DNA from: Candidatus Planktophila sp.
GTDB lineage: Bacteria > Actinomycetota > Actinomycetes > Nanopelagicales > Nanopelagicaceae
Length of the DNA: 64,000 nucleotides
Assembly: GCA_017858325.1 (NCBI GenBank)
Contig: JAFMBT010000003.1
Location: forward strand, 33,233-97,232
Reading direction: 5' to 3'
Shown here: positions 10,188 to 19,144 of the stretch, one piece after another
Layout: every line of letters starts with the position of its first letter
Numbering within the stretch: the stretch's first letter is position 1
The notes under the pieces: generated by a model
What the model saw: the letters and a program-made list of their open reading frames with translations, nothing else
What the model was told of the DNA's origin: nothing
Database searches by the model: none
Program-made: the position numbers and the translations under genes

Positions 10188-10933
10188 ATCAAAACCAATG
10201 GAATCTTGTCTATAACATATTCTCGTTTGGACTTGTTTCTATGCTCGCATGCACTGTCTACACACTTGTGTCACAGGCCCGCGTTCTTCCTAAGTACCGC
10301 AATGCTCTCGTAATGTCATCGATGGTGACATTTATCGCTGGATACCATTACTGGAGAATTTTTGATTCATTCAAAGAGGCATCAGAGGGAACTAATGTAA
10401 ATCTTTCAGGTGATCCAGGATCATTTAACGAGGCATACCGCTACGTTGATTGGCTACTCACTGTTCCACTACTACTCGTTGAAGTTGTTGCAGTTCTAGC
10501 ACTTGCTAAGGAAGTTGCGAGATCACTTATCGTTCGCCTTGTTCCAGCATCAGCTGCGATGATCGCACTCGGTTACCCAGGTGAAATCTCATCAGAGCAG
10601 GGAACACAGGTTCTTTACGGTGTACTTTCAACAATTCCATTTATCTACATCCTCTACGTACTCTTCGTAGAGCTCACCAAATCTCTTGATCGTCAGCCAG
10701 CAGGTGTTGGAGCGAGCGTGAAGAATCTACGTCTTCTCCTCCTAGCAACATGGGGTGTCTATCCAATCGCTTACATGTTCAACATCTGGGGCGATGCCGG
10801 ATCTTCATCATTCGTGGCGATTCAGGTTGGTTACACAGTCGCAGACGTATTGGCGAAGTGCGTATTCGGTCTTACAATTCTCAAGATCGCACGCATGAAG
10901 TCACATGCTGAAGGAATGGCTGCAGATCACTAA
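10175..10933 (+). CDS. Actinorhodopsin, light-driven proton pump
   Basis: A 252-residue seven-helix microbial rhodopsin. Retinal lysine: Lys228 in VADVLAKCVFG, with counter-ion Asp224. Helix C reads RYVDWLLTVPLLLVEV: Asp92 (proton acceptor), Thr96 and Glu103 (donor), the D-T-E pattern of outward proton pumps. Leu100 at the spectral-tuning site predicts green absorption. His58 matches the acceptor-linked histidine of proteorhodopsin. Residues 92, 103 and 228 sit exactly 29 below Gloeobacter rhodopsin Asp121, Glu132 and Lys257; the same offset puts Gly149 at the site of its Gly178, which opens the carotenoid-antenna pocket. The gene is monocistronic, with GGAGG upstream and a strong terminator. 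Retinal-synthesis genes are not nearby. Confidence 0.97.
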   Translation: MVNLDQNQWNLVYNIFSFGLVSMLACTVYTLVSQARVLPKYRNALVMSSMVTFIAGYHYWRIFDSFKEASEGTNVNLSGDPGSFNEAYRYVDWLLTVPLLLVEVVAVLALAKEVARSLIVRLVPASAAMIALGYPGEISSEQGTQVLYGVLSTIPFIYILYVLFVELTKSLDRQPAGVGASVKNLRLLLLATWGVYPIAYMFNIWGDAGSSSFVAIQVGYTVADVLAKCVFGLTILKIARMKSHAEGMAADH

Positions 10934-10953
10934 TTAACTGCAGTAAGTAGTAG

Positions 10954-10992
10954 GTAAGGGTGAGCGCACAAGCGCTCACCCTTACTTTTTTA
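10954..10992 (+). terminator. Strong Rho-independent terminator of the actinorhodopsin gene
   Basis: GTAAGGGTGAGCGC and its exact complement form a perfect 14-bp stem with a four-base ACAA loop, followed directly by six T. This is the strongest intrinsic terminator seen in the window and isolates the rhodopsin as its own transcript. Confidence 0.95.
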
Positions 10993-11016
10993 TACTTTTA
11001 AATATAGGATCTCGAA

Positions 11017-12669
11017 ATGACCTCGCATCGTTCACCAATATTTGCTCTCTCTGATTCATACGTTGAAAAATCTGCACAGCTTAGTCCGATGAGTTCAACC
11101 TACTTAGGGCTCACAGAACTCAATGATCAGCTTGATGATTTTTCGATTGCAGGACGAGCCATCGAGGCAGATTTAATACGTGAAACACTGGCTGAGCTAG
11201 CCACACTGGCACCCATTGATGAGATTGATCGTGTAGCAAAGTCTGTGATGCAAGAGCGCCTAGCTTCAAGTCTTGAACTTCATGATTCATTTGAATCACA
11301 TATCTCATTCAATGTTCTGACATCTCCACCTGCTGATATTCGACAGGTATTTGAGATGATGCCATGTGAAAGCGCTGAAGATTTCAATAACATCGCAAAG
11401 CGTCTCTTGGCGGTAGAAAAAGCCCACCTCAGTTGGATATCAACAATTGATACTTTGGCAAAGAAAGGAAAGACGGTAGCCCAACGTCAGATTGATGGCA
11501 TAGCAAAACAACTCGAGGGATATGCCGATGGCGGATATGTCGGCATGGCCACAACGTTTGATCCTGATGGAAAGTACCCAGCAATTCATGAAGCAGCAAA
11601 GTCAGCGGCTAAGTCTTCGGCAGAGACAGCTCACTATCTGCGCGGTACCTATATGGCTCTGGCGACACCCAATGATGCAGTTGGTGCCGAGCGTTATGCC
11701 GTATGGGCACGTTATTACACCGGTGCCAATCTAGATTTGCGCGCTACGTACGAGTGGGGACTGAAAGATCTCGCCGAGATCAATGCGCGCATGTGGAAAG
11801 TTGCTGCAAAGATCAAGCCAGATGCTAAGACCCTCCGGGAAGTTGCCGATTATCTAGATAACGCTCCTGAATATAAAATTCACGGAAAAGAAGCCATCAT
11901 CAAGAAGCTCCTTGATTTCACGCAGGGAGCAGTTGCACAAATGGATGGTACGCACTTTGATATTGATGATCGAATGAAATTCTGCGATGCGCGCATCGCA
12001 CCTGAAGGAAGCGCCTCCGCCCCTTACTACATGCCGCCAAGTGAGGACCTATCTCGCCCGGGCACAACATGGCTTCCGCTGATGGGTAAAGATGAAGTTT
12101 CCTGGTGGCACCTTGCATCAACTTGGTATCACGAAGCGGTTCCCGGTCATCACTTACAGATCGCAACTTCTGTGATCGAGCGCGATCGCCTCTCACGTTT
12201 CCAACGATTTGGTGCGTGGATCAGCGGATATGGCGAAGGGTGGGCGTTATATGCAGAACGCTTTATGGATGACCTCGGTGCATTTGACGAACCAGGAATC
12301 GAGATGGGCTTCCTCTCGGCGCAAGCACTGCGCGCTACACGTATTGTCATTGATATCGGAATGCACCTTGGTTACACAGATGAAAATGGCCGTGTATGGG
12401 ATGCAGTCTCTGGTCGCGAAGCCTTGATGAATAAAGCCCTCCTTGATGAAGGTAGTGCAACCAGTGAGACCGATCGTTACTTGGGTTGGCCAGGGCAGGC
12501 AATTTCCTACAAGGTGGGAGAGCGCGAGTGGATTGCCGCTCGTGAAAATGCGAAAAAGCGATTAGGCGCGGAATTCTCACTGAAGAAATTCCATGCACAC
12601 GCACTCCGCATTGGCCCTATGGGTCTTGATACCTTCGCACAAGAACTTACAATCTGGGATGGAAAATAA
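11017..12669 (+). CDS. DUF885 family putative metallopeptidase
   Basis: A 550-residue cytosolic protein of the DUF885 family. The hallmark HEAVPGHHLQ lies at about residues 372-381, an HExxxGHH-type zinc site, and a downstream GYGEGWALYAERFMDDLG block supplies a further glutamate. Members are annotated as putative zinc peptidases; a few act on small peptides or isopeptide bonds, but substrates are mostly unknown. No signal peptide is seen. The stop overlaps the start of a small membrane protein gene (TAATG), which suggests coupled expression. Confidence 0.87.
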   Translation: MTSHRSPIFALSDSYVEKSAQLSPMSSTYLGLTELNDQLDDFSIAGRAIEADLIRETLAELATLAPIDEIDRVAKSVMQERLASSLELHDSFESHISFNVLTSPPADIRQVFEMMPCESAEDFNNIAKRLLAVEKAHLSWISTIDTLAKKGKTVAQRQIDGIAKQLEGYADGGYVGMATTFDPDGKYPAIHEAAKSAAKSSAETAHYLRGTYMALATPNDAVGAERYAVWARYYTGANLDLRATYEWGLKDLAEINARMWKVAAKIKPDAKTLREVADYLDNAPEYKIHGKEAIIKKLLDFTQGAVAQMDGTHFDIDDRMKFCDARIAPEGSASAPYYMPPSEDLSRPGTTWLPLMGKDEVSWWHLASTWYHEAVPGHHLQIATSVIERDRLSRFQRFGAWISGYGEGWALYAERFMDDLGAFDEPGIEMGFLSAQALRATRIVIDIGMHLGYTDENGRVWDAVSGREALMNKALLDEGSATSETDRYLGWPGQAISYKVGEREWIAARENAKKRLGAEFSLKKFHAHALRIGPMGLDTFAQELTIWDGK

Positions 12670-12920
12670 TGAATAACATGGTGCGCAACAACTACCGTAT
12701 GGGTGGTTACCTACTTCTCGCACTAGGCCTGATCAATTGGCAGTATCAAAATAACGATGCTGGCGTTGCAACTCGTTCACTTCTCATATTAATGCCAGGT
12801 GTTGTAGTCATCGCTATGACCTTCATCAAGCCCCTTGATGCATTTATGGGCAGCAGAGTAGGAATGTCTCTGATTGCTGTAGTGGGTGCGATCCTTGTCG
12901 GGCTCTCATTTCTCAATTAA
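12669..12920 (+). CDS. Small membrane protein of unknown function
   Basis: An 83-residue protein with three hydrophobic stretches (around residues 11-27, 37-53 and 62-82) separated by short polar loops; the N-terminus is basic (RNNYR). I do not recognise a family. Its ATG overlaps the stop of the DUF885 peptidase gene by one base, so it is likely made with it. Confidence 0.65.
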   Translation: MNNMVRNNYRMGGYLLLALGLINWQYQNNDAGVATRSLLILMPGVVVIAMTFIKPLDAFMGSRVGMSLIAVVGAILVGLSFLN

Positions 12921-12979
12921 GAAATGAACTTAACTCATAGTTCACTTCTCATTCACTATCGGGAGATACCGTAACAGCC

Positions 12980-13402
12980 ATGATGACTCCTGCTGAGCCA
13001 AATCAAAGCAAGCCAAGCGTTCTCTTTGTCTGCGTTCATAATGCAGGTCGCTCGCAGATGGCGGCCGGATTTATGTCCCACCTTGGGCAAGGAAGAGTGG
13101 AAGTTCTCTCTGCGGGATCGGCCCCAAAAGATTCAATTAATCCGATAGCTGTTGAGGCGATGGCTGAGATTGGGATTGATATTTCTCATAATTCGCCAAA
13201 GGTCCTTACTAACGACGCCGTTGAACAATCTGATGCAGTGATCACGATGGGGTGTGGTGATGTCTGCCCCTTTTACCCCGGCAAGCGCTATGAAGATTGG
13301 GTACTCGATGATCCTGCCGGACAAGGAATCGAAAGCGTCCGAGTTATTCGAGATGAGATTAAGGCGCGCGTTGAGGCGTTACTTGCAGAGTTACTAGACT
13401 GA
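12980..13402 (+). CDS. arsC: Arsenate reductase, low-molecular-weight phosphatase family
   Basis: A 140-residue ArsC of the LMW tyrosine phosphatase fold. The anion loop CVHNAGRS places the nucleophile Cys18 and Arg24; Cys92 and Cys96 in MGCGDVC can relay the disulfide, and DDPAG near residue 111 supplies the acid Asp. It reduces arsenate to arsenite using thioredoxin or mycothiol; the sequence does not decide which. It is four bases upstream of a MIP channel gene, so arsenite could leave through that channel. Confidence 0.92.
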   Translation: MMTPAEPNQSKPSVLFVCVHNAGRSQMAAGFMSHLGQGRVEVLSAGSAPKDSINPIAVEAMAEIGIDISHNSPKVLTNDAVEQSDAVITMGCGDVCPFYPGKRYEDWVLDDPAGQGIESVRVIRDEIKARVEALLAELLD

Positions 13403-13406
13403 TCCA

Positions 13407-14066
13407 ATGAGGGTACGGGCGCACCTTGCAGAGTTTCTAGGCACAGGGCTTATCACAGCAACCGTAGTTGGCTCTGGAATCATGGCTCAAAATCTGAGCG
13501 ATGATATTTTGCTGCAATTATTTATCAATACTTTTGCGACAGTTATGGTCTTAGCTCTTGCGATCTGGCTTTTGACACCTGTCAGTGGTGCCTATTTCAA
13601 CCCAGCCGTCGTATTTATCGCTTTTCTGCGAAAGAGAGAGTCTCTGGTCACAGCCGTGACTTTTTCAGCAATACAAATTGTGGGAGCTGCAGGGGGAGCG
13701 ATTGTTGCTCATGCACTCTTCAGCCGCGCCTTGATTGATCCTTCAACAAATGTGCGTGACGGTAGGGCACTATTTATCAGTGAAATTGTTGCAACTGCTG
13801 GACTCATTACCACTATTTTCATCGCAAGCAATCAAGGGCGTGGAGACCAAGTCTTCTGGTTGGTACCTATGTGGATTGGTAGCGCATATGTATTTACATC
13901 TTCGACCAGTTTTGTTAATCCTGCCATTACGCTCGGTCGCTCTCTCACTAATAGCTTCTCTGGTATCGCAATCGCTTCTGTGCCTCTTTTTATCGCAGCA
14001 CAGTTCATCGGAGCTCTCTTAGGCCATATGATTGCAAACCTACTCGTAAAACCAGTTCAGAAATAG
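13407..14066 (+). CDS. MIP-family channel linked to arsenic resistance (AqpS-like)
   Basis: A 219-residue major intrinsic protein with six helices and the two half-helix motifs FNPAV (Asn65) and VNPAI (Asn171). In ordinary aquaporins and GlpF the second NPA is followed by the selectivity-filter Arg; here it is Ile174. Loss of this Arg is a feature of arsenic-operon MIPs such as AqpS and would widen the filter. With arsC directly upstream, efflux of arsenite or related uncharged arsenic acids down its gradient is the likely role. No ArsR-type regulator is adjacent. Confidence 0.88.
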   Translation: MRVRAHLAEFLGTGLITATVVGSGIMAQNLSDDILLQLFINTFATVMVLALAIWLLTPVSGAYFNPAVVFIAFLRKRESLVTAVTFSAIQIVGAAGGAIVAHALFSRALIDPSTNVRDGRALFISEIVATAGLITTIFIASNQGRGDQVFWLVPMWIGSAYVFTSSTSFVNPAITLGRSLTNSFSGIAIASVPLFIAAQFIGALLGHMIANLLVKPVQK

Positions 14067-14072
14067 TCTTAC

Positions 14073-14408
14073 TTATTTACTTCGGAATTCGATATCTTTT
14101 TTCTTCATCTCAGAGACGAGAATACGAATCACATTCGGCCCAATTCCATCTAGCTCTTTAAGTGCACTTAAGGATGCCTTACGAAGATCTGAAATTGTGT
14201 AGAAACCTTCGTCAATAAGGGTTCGGCGAGCTGGTGCACTAATTCCCATAGCAAGCCATTCCTGATCAGCGTCTGAATATGGATCATGCTCAACTTCGCC
14301 GCGGGTCACCGCAGATTTGCTGGCAGCTTTTTCAGCACGACGAGCAACGGCAGCAGCCATTGCCTCAGAGTGTAATTTTTTAACTTTTGCCCTTGATGGT
14401 TTTGCCAT
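14073..14408 (-). CDS. Helix-hairpin-helix / RpoA-CTD-like small protein
   Basis: A 111-residue protein. The N-terminal ~45 residues are basic and Ala/Lys-rich. The C-terminal ~60 (MGISAPARRTLIDEGFYTISDLR ending in GIGPNVIRILVSEM, quoted in two parts) match the helix-hairpin-helix fold shared with the RNA polymerase alpha C-terminal domain, so DNA binding is likely. ATG is chosen; a GTG nine bases upstream would add three residues. It converges with the MIP gene, six bases apart, and lies just downstream of tRNA-Leu on the same strand. Confidence 0.75.
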   Translation of the reverse strand: MAKPSRAKVKKLHSEAMAAAVARRAEKAASKSAVTRGEVEHDPYSDADQEWLAMGISAPARRTLIDEGFYTISDLRKASLSALKELDGIGPNVIRILVSEMKKKDIEFRSK

Positions 14409-14453
14409 AATTTTCACTCAACTCACATTGGAAAACGATGAAACTGGTGGTGC

Positions 14454-14537
14454 TGGTGCGGGAGGCGGGACTTGAACCCGCACGTCCGAAGACACAGGTT
14501 CCTAAGACCTGCGTGTCTGCCATTTCACCACTCCCGC
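14454..14537 (-). tRNA. tRNA-Leu (anticodon TAG)
   Basis: An 84-nt class II tRNA read on the minus strand. The acceptor GCGGGAG pairs with CTCCCGC; the anticodon loop CTTAGGA gives UAG; there is a long variable arm; the T arm is GCGGGTTCAAGTCCCGC; A-CCA is encoded at the 3' end. It is divergent from xylA, and the ~140 bases between them must hold both promoters. Confidence 0.97.
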
Positions 14538-14680
14538 AAAAGAGCGACTTTCGTAACCGTACAAATTATGTTCGACACAGAATTGTTATTTCAATCCTGT
14601 GGCTATTGGACTAGGTTACGGGTAAGTTCGCCTTTGCTCCAAACTGATACACGCGCTACTCAAGACCACGGGAGAAAACC

Positions 14681-15841
14681 ATGTCTATTACGCCAAGCCC
14701 AGCAGATAAATTTACCTTCGGACTCTGGACCGTCGGTTGGCAGGCTCGTGATCCCTTCGGAGATCCAACGCGAGGACCGCTAGATCCCGTGCGCACCGTG
14801 AACGAGTTGGCAGCACGAGGTGCATATGGAGTGACCTTCCATGATGATGACTTGATCCCATTTGGTAGCAATGATTCAGATCGTCACGCACATATCGACC
14901 GATTTAAGAAGGCGCTTGCACAAACCGGAATGAAAGTTCCTATGGTTACAACAAATCTCTTCACACATCCAGTCTTTAAGGATGGAGCATTCACATCTAA
15001 TGATCGCGATATTCGTCGTTATGCTATTCGCAAGGTAATGCGAAATATTGAACTCGCAGTTGATCTGGGTGCAGAAACATATGTCTTTTGGGGTGGCCGA
15101 GAAGGCGCTGAATCTGATGGAGCAAAAGATGCATACGTGGCACTTGATCGCTTCCGTGAAGCGTTTAATGTGCTCGGTGATTTTGTTGCAGACAATGGAT
15201 ACACAATTAAATTTGCACTTGAACCAAAGCCAAATGAACCTCGTGGCGATATGTTCTTGCCAACCATCGGACACGCACTGGCTTTTATCAACTCACTTGA
15301 TCGACCAGAGATGGTGGGTGTTAATCCTGAAGTTGGCCACGAGCAGATGGCCGGACTTAACTTTGTACATGGAATCGCCCAAGCGCTCTGGCATGGCAAG
15401 CTCTTTCATATCGATCTCAATGGACAGCATGGTCCAAAGTACGATCAGGATCTTGTCTTTGGCCATGGCGATCTCAAATCAGCCTTCTTCCTTGTTGATT
15501 TACTTGAAAGCCATAAGTACTCAGGACCTAAGCACTTTGATTACAAGCCAGCACGCACAGAGAGTGATAAAGGTGTCTGGGAGTCAGCAACGGCAAATAT
15601 GCGCACCTATCTCTTGCTGAAAGAGCGGGCACTTGCATTCCGTAGCGATCCACGTGTGATTGCTGCAATGAAGGATTCCAACATCCCTGGCCTCACAGAA
15701 CCAACTCTTGCAAAAGGCGAGACATGGAAGTCACTCACTGATGCCGACAGCTTTGATATCGAAGCTGCCGGAGCGCGTGGTTATCACTATGAAGCCCTCG
15801 ACCAGTTAGCTCTTGAGCACCTCATGGGAGTCAAGGGCTAA
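14681..15841 (+). CDS. xylA: Xylose isomerase
   Basis: A 386-residue class I (actinobacterial-type) xylose isomerase. His54 and Asp57 in [12 protein letters not shown] match the Streptomyces active-site numbers, and the [13 protein letters not shown] segment supplies the metal-binding Glu and the catalytic Lys. It converts D-xylose to D-xylulose, and D-glucose to fructose as a side reaction. A GGGAG ribosome-binding site precedes ATG. It is followed by an alpha-xylosidase gene 13 bases downstream. Xylulokinase is not nearby. Confidence 0.97.
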   Translation: MSITPSPADKFTFGLWTVGWQARDPFGDPTRGPLDPVRTVNELAARGAYGVTFHDDDLIPFGSNDSDRHAHIDRFKKALAQTGMKVPMVTTNLFTHPVFKDGAFTSNDRDIRRYAIRKVMRNIELAVDLGAETYVFWGGREGAESDGAKDAYVALDRFREAFNVLGDFVADNGYTIKFALEPKPNEPRGDMFLPTIGHALAFINSLDRPEMVGVNPEVGHEQMAGLNFVHGIAQALWHGKLFHIDLNGQHGPKYDQDLVFGHGDLKSAFFLVDLLESHKYSGPKHFDYKPARTESDKGVWESATANMRTYLLLKERALAFRSDPRVIAAMKDSNIPGLTEPTLAKGETWKSLTDADSFDIEAAGARGYHYEALDQLALEHLMGVKG

Positions 15842-15854
15842 ATCCCTTCTCCCC

Positions 15855-17885
15855 ATGCGCTTTACCAATGGATTCTGGCTCCTTCGCGAAGGTGTGCGCG
15901 CTTACTACGGTAAGACTGCCCATCGCATTGATCGCACTGATTCCGGACTTACGATCTATTCACCGAGCAAAGTGATTGCAGATCGAGGCGATACTCTCAA
16001 CATCCCATTGATTACAACTCGCTTGCATTCACCGATGAAGAACATCATCGGTATGAAAGTGACGCATCATGAAGGTGGTGTTGATCGCGGACCCCACTTT
16101 GAGTTAACGGGGGATGCAAGCTCACCTCACATTTCTCAAGATGGCCATAGCTATTCGATTAAGAACGCCGAATTAATTGCATCAATCACGCAAGGTGAAG
16201 CTTTTCATTTAGATTTCAGCGCAGAAGGTAAGCACCTGACTCGGGTTGCCGATAAAGGCATTGCCTGGATGAACCACAATGGCGATCCCTATATCAATAT
16301 TCAACTTAACTTGGCTGTGGGTGAATTGGTCTATGGCCTTGGTGAGCATTTCACTCCCTTTGTAAAAAATGGACAAGTAATTGAAATCTGGAATGAAGAT
16401 GGCGGCACCGCATCCGAGCAAGCCTATAAAAATATTCCTTTCTATCTGACTAACCGTGGCTATGGAGTATTTATTAATCACACCGGCAAGGTCAGCCTTG
16501 AGATTGGCACCGAGGTAGTAGATAAAGTGCAGATATCTGTGCCAGGTGAAGAGCTTGAAATCTTCTTTATCTACGGCAAAAATCCGCGCGAAATAATTAA
16601 GCGCTACACAGACTTCTTAGGCAAACCTGCCAAGGTTCCCGATTGGTCCTTTGGACTCTGGCTCTCGACCTCTTTTACAACTAATTACGATGAAGCCACC
16701 GTTAACTCATTCCTTGATGGCATGGCAGAATGTGAAATTCCGGTGAGCGCATTTCACTTCGACTGTTTCTGGATGAAGGAATTTAGCTGGAGTGATTTTG
16801 AATGGGATAGCGCTGTATTTCCTGATCCTGCAGGGTTGATCAAGCGTCTGCACGACAAGGGATATCGCGTCTGTGTCTGGACCAATCCATACATCGCGCA
16901 GATGTCATCACTCTTTCCTGAAGCAAAAGAGAAGGGCTACCTGATCAAGCGCCCAGATGGCAGCGTTTGGCAGTGGGATCTATGGCAGCCAGGAATGGCA
17001 ATCGTTGATTTCACCAACCCAGATGCCTGTACTTGGTTTCAATCAAAGTTACAGAAACTTATTGATATTGGCGTTGACTCATTTAAGACAGATTTTGGCG
17101 AGAGAATTCCAACCAATGTTGTTTTTAGTGATGGCAGTGATCCGGTGCGGATGCACAATTACTATCCGTATCTCTATAACAAAGTTGTCTTCGAACTTCT
17201 TGGACGTAAGCCAAATAAGGAAACTGTTGTCTTCGCACGTTCTGCAACTGCTGGATGTCAGAAGTTTCCGATTCACTGGGGTGGCGATAACGAATCCACC
17301 TTTGAATCTATGGCCGGAACTCTTCGCGGTGGATTGGGTATGGCCTTATCTGGCTTTGGTTATTGGAGCCATGACATTGGTGGATTTGAAGGAACTCCCA
17401 ACCCAGATGTATTTAAGCGTTGGGTTGCATTTGGACTTCTCTCCTCACATTCGCGTCTGCATGGCAGTGGTTCGTATCGCGTTCCATGGCTTATCGATGA
17501 CGAGGCAAGCGTTGTTACTCAATTCTTTACGAATCTCAAGATTTCGCTAATGCCATATATCTTGAAGATGTCAGAGATTGTTCATACCCAGGGCATCCCA
17601 ATTATGCGCCCCATGATGATGGAATTTCCTGAAGATCCCTCATGTCTCTACCTTGATCGCCAATATATGTTGGGGGAGTCGATCCTTGTCGCCCCTATCT
17701 TTAACTCAGATGGCGTTGCCGATTTCTATCTTCCTGCAGGCAAGTGGACTTCATTAATCACTGGCAAAAGTGTTGAAGGCGGCAGTTGGCGTAGTGAAAA
17801 GCATGGCTACACATCACTTCCACTTTATATTCGTGAAAGCACACTTGCGCAAAACGGGGCAGAGTTAAACCCTGTCATGAAGTAA
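15855..17885 (+). CDS. GH31 alpha-xylosidase (YicI-like)
   Basis: A 676-residue glycoside hydrolase family 31 enzyme. The nucleophile is Asp413 in SFKTDFGERIP and the acid/base Asp478 in HWGGDNEST. The CFWMKEFSWSDFEWD segment is the YicI-type alpha-xylosidase signature rather than alpha-glucosidase. It releases xylose from isoprimeverose or xyloglucan oligosaccharides. There is no signal peptide, so it acts on imported oligosaccharides. ATG here gives the YicI-like N-terminus MRFTNGFWLLREG; an in-frame ATG 42 bases upstream would overlap xylA. Placement next to xylA supports xylose as the product. Confidence 0.93.
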   Translation: MRFTNGFWLLREGVRAYYGKTAHRIDRTDSGLTIYSPSKVIADRGDTLNIPLITTRLHSPMKNIIGMKVTHHEGGVDRGPHFELTGDASSPHISQDGHSYSIKNAELIASITQGEAFHLDFSAEGKHLTRVADKGIAWMNHNGDPYINIQLNLAVGELVYGLGEHFTPFVKNGQVIEIWNEDGGTASEQAYKNIPFYLTNRGYGVFINHTGKVSLEIGTEVVDKVQISVPGEELEIFFIYGKNPREIIKRYTDFLGKPAKVPDWSFGLWLSTSFTTNYDEATVNSFLDGMAECEIPVSAFHFDCFWMKEFSWSDFEWDSAVFPDPAGLIKRLHDKGYRVCVWTNPYIAQMSSLFPEAKEKGYLIKRPDGSVWQWDLWQPGMAIVDFTNPDACTWFQSKLQKLIDIGVDSFKTDFGERIPTNVVFSDGSDPVRMHNYYPYLYNKVVFELLGRKPNKETVVFARSATAGCQKFPIHWGGDNESTFESMAGTLRGGLGMALSGFGYWSHDIGGFEGTPNPDVFKRWVAFGLLSSHSRLHGSGSYRVPWLIDDEASVVTQFFTNLKISLMPYILKMSEIVHTQGIPIMRPMMMEFPEDPSCLYLDRQYMLGESILVAPIFNSDGVADFYLPAGKWTSLITGKSVEGGSWRSEKHGYTSLPLYIRESTLAQNGAELNPVMK

Positions 17886-17920
17886 TTTCAACTTACGGTT
17901 TACTCTGATGGGTTCAGTAT

Positions 17921-19144
17921 CTACCGCGCTCCAGAACTTCTCTTCCGTGAAACCGCATCAACTGTTGCCGCCAAGATCAAGACACCGCCAGTGACCAGGA
18001 AGTTGATTCCAGCGGGAAGACCAATGAGGCCAAGTCCGTTGTCGATGATTGCAATCACAAGTGCACCCGCTGCCGCGTGTATCAGACGACCGCGCCCACC
18101 GAAGAGGCTAACACCGCCGACTACAGCCGCTGCAACGCCAGAAAGAACGATCGCCTTTCCTGCTGTGGCTTCAACTGCGCCGACGCGACTAGCATTAAAG
18201 ATTCCAGATATGACTGCAAGAGATGAACAGATCATGAAGGCGATGATTCGGATTTTAATTACCTTGATACCTGAACGTCGCGCGGCTTCAGGATTTCCAC
18301 CGACTGCATAAAGGTGACGTCCAAAACGCGTGCGATCAAGTAGCAAGGTGCCGAGAAAGAGAACAGTTAGTGCAATTGGCACAACTATTGGGACACCGCT
18401 AATCTCTTTAATCGATCGACTTCGGTTCTCATTAAGGATTGCAACGAGCGCAGCTCCGATAACTGCAACAACTACGAGCTTGGTATACATAAGTGATATC
18501 GGACGATTTACAAGACCATTACGCGCTCGAACTCCGCGATCATAGAAATTTAAAAGTGTCATAACTGTGATTCCAATTGCGAGGAATGCCCAACCCATCC
18601 AACCTGGAAGGTTGTCATTCATAATGGCTCTAATCTCTGGAACTTCGATACGGTAGATGCCACCATCACCAAGAAGAGCTAGCTGTAACCCTTGGAAACC
18701 CAGAAATAGGCCAAGGGTTACGACAAAGGATGGAACACCAACCTTTGCCACGAAGAATCCAATGAATGCACCAATGGCCATCCCACAGAGCAAGCCGGCA
18801 ACAATTGAAATTCGCCAGTCGATTTCCCAGCGATTTGTCATAATAATAAAGAGCGCCATCGCCACACCAGATGTGACACCGGCAGATAAATCAATTTCGG
18901 CGAGAAGAATGACAAAAACCAGCGCCATTGCAAGCATCATCAAGGTTGCCGTCTGTGTCAAAAGATTGGCAAAGTTACCTTGAGTAAGAAAGTATGGGTT
19001 GAGCGCTGCAAATAAAAATGTGAGAACAAAGAGTGAGAGGACTGAAGGAAGAGCGCCCATCTCTCCACCTTTAACTCTTGCCTTGTAAGCGGTGAGTTGC
19101 TCGCGGACGTTTCCCTCGTGACCTGAACCGATAGTGACGCTCAC
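17921..19144 (-). CDS. Sugar ABC transporter permease (XylH/RbsC family)
   Basis: A 407-residue carbohydrate-uptake-2 permease with about ten to eleven helices and the BPD_transp_2 motifs: LLAEIDLSAGVTSGVAMAL in the middle and LSGVAAAVVGGVSLFGGRG near the C-terminus, the contact to the ATPase. Its length (about 400 rather than 320) matches XylH rather than RbsC. The start overlaps the ATPase stop by four bases. It converges on the alpha-xylosidase gene, 35 bases apart, so xylose or a xyloside is the likely substrate. Confidence 0.9.
   Translation of the reverse strand: MSVTIGSGHEGNVREQLTAYKARVKGGEMGALPSVLSLFVLTFLFAALNPYFLTQGNFANLLTQTATLMMLAMALVFVILLAEIDLSAGVTSGVAMALFIIMTNRWEIDWRISIVAGLLCGMAIGAFIGFFVAKVGVPSFVVTLGLFLGFQGLQLALLGDGGIYRIEVPEIRAIMNDNLPGWMGWAFLAIGITVMTLLNFYDRGVRARNGLVNRPISLMYTKLVVVAVIGAALVAILNENRSRSIKEISGVPIVVPIALTVLFLGTLLLDRTRFGRHLYAVGGNPEAARRSGIKVIKIRIIAFMICSSLAVISGIFNASRVGAVEATAGKAIVLSGVAAAVVGGVSLFGGRGRLIHAAAGALVIAIIDNGLGLIGLPAGINFLVTGGVLILAATVDAVSRKRSSGAR

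Noticed and set aside
10175..10933. Rhodopsin as a chloride or sodium pump
   Set aside because: Helix C has the Asp-Thr-Glu pattern of proton pumps, not NTQ, NDQ or TSA.
14454..14537. tRNA-Leu as an integration boundary
   Set aside because: No direct repeat of its 3' end was found in the adjacent genes and no mobile-element gene is present.
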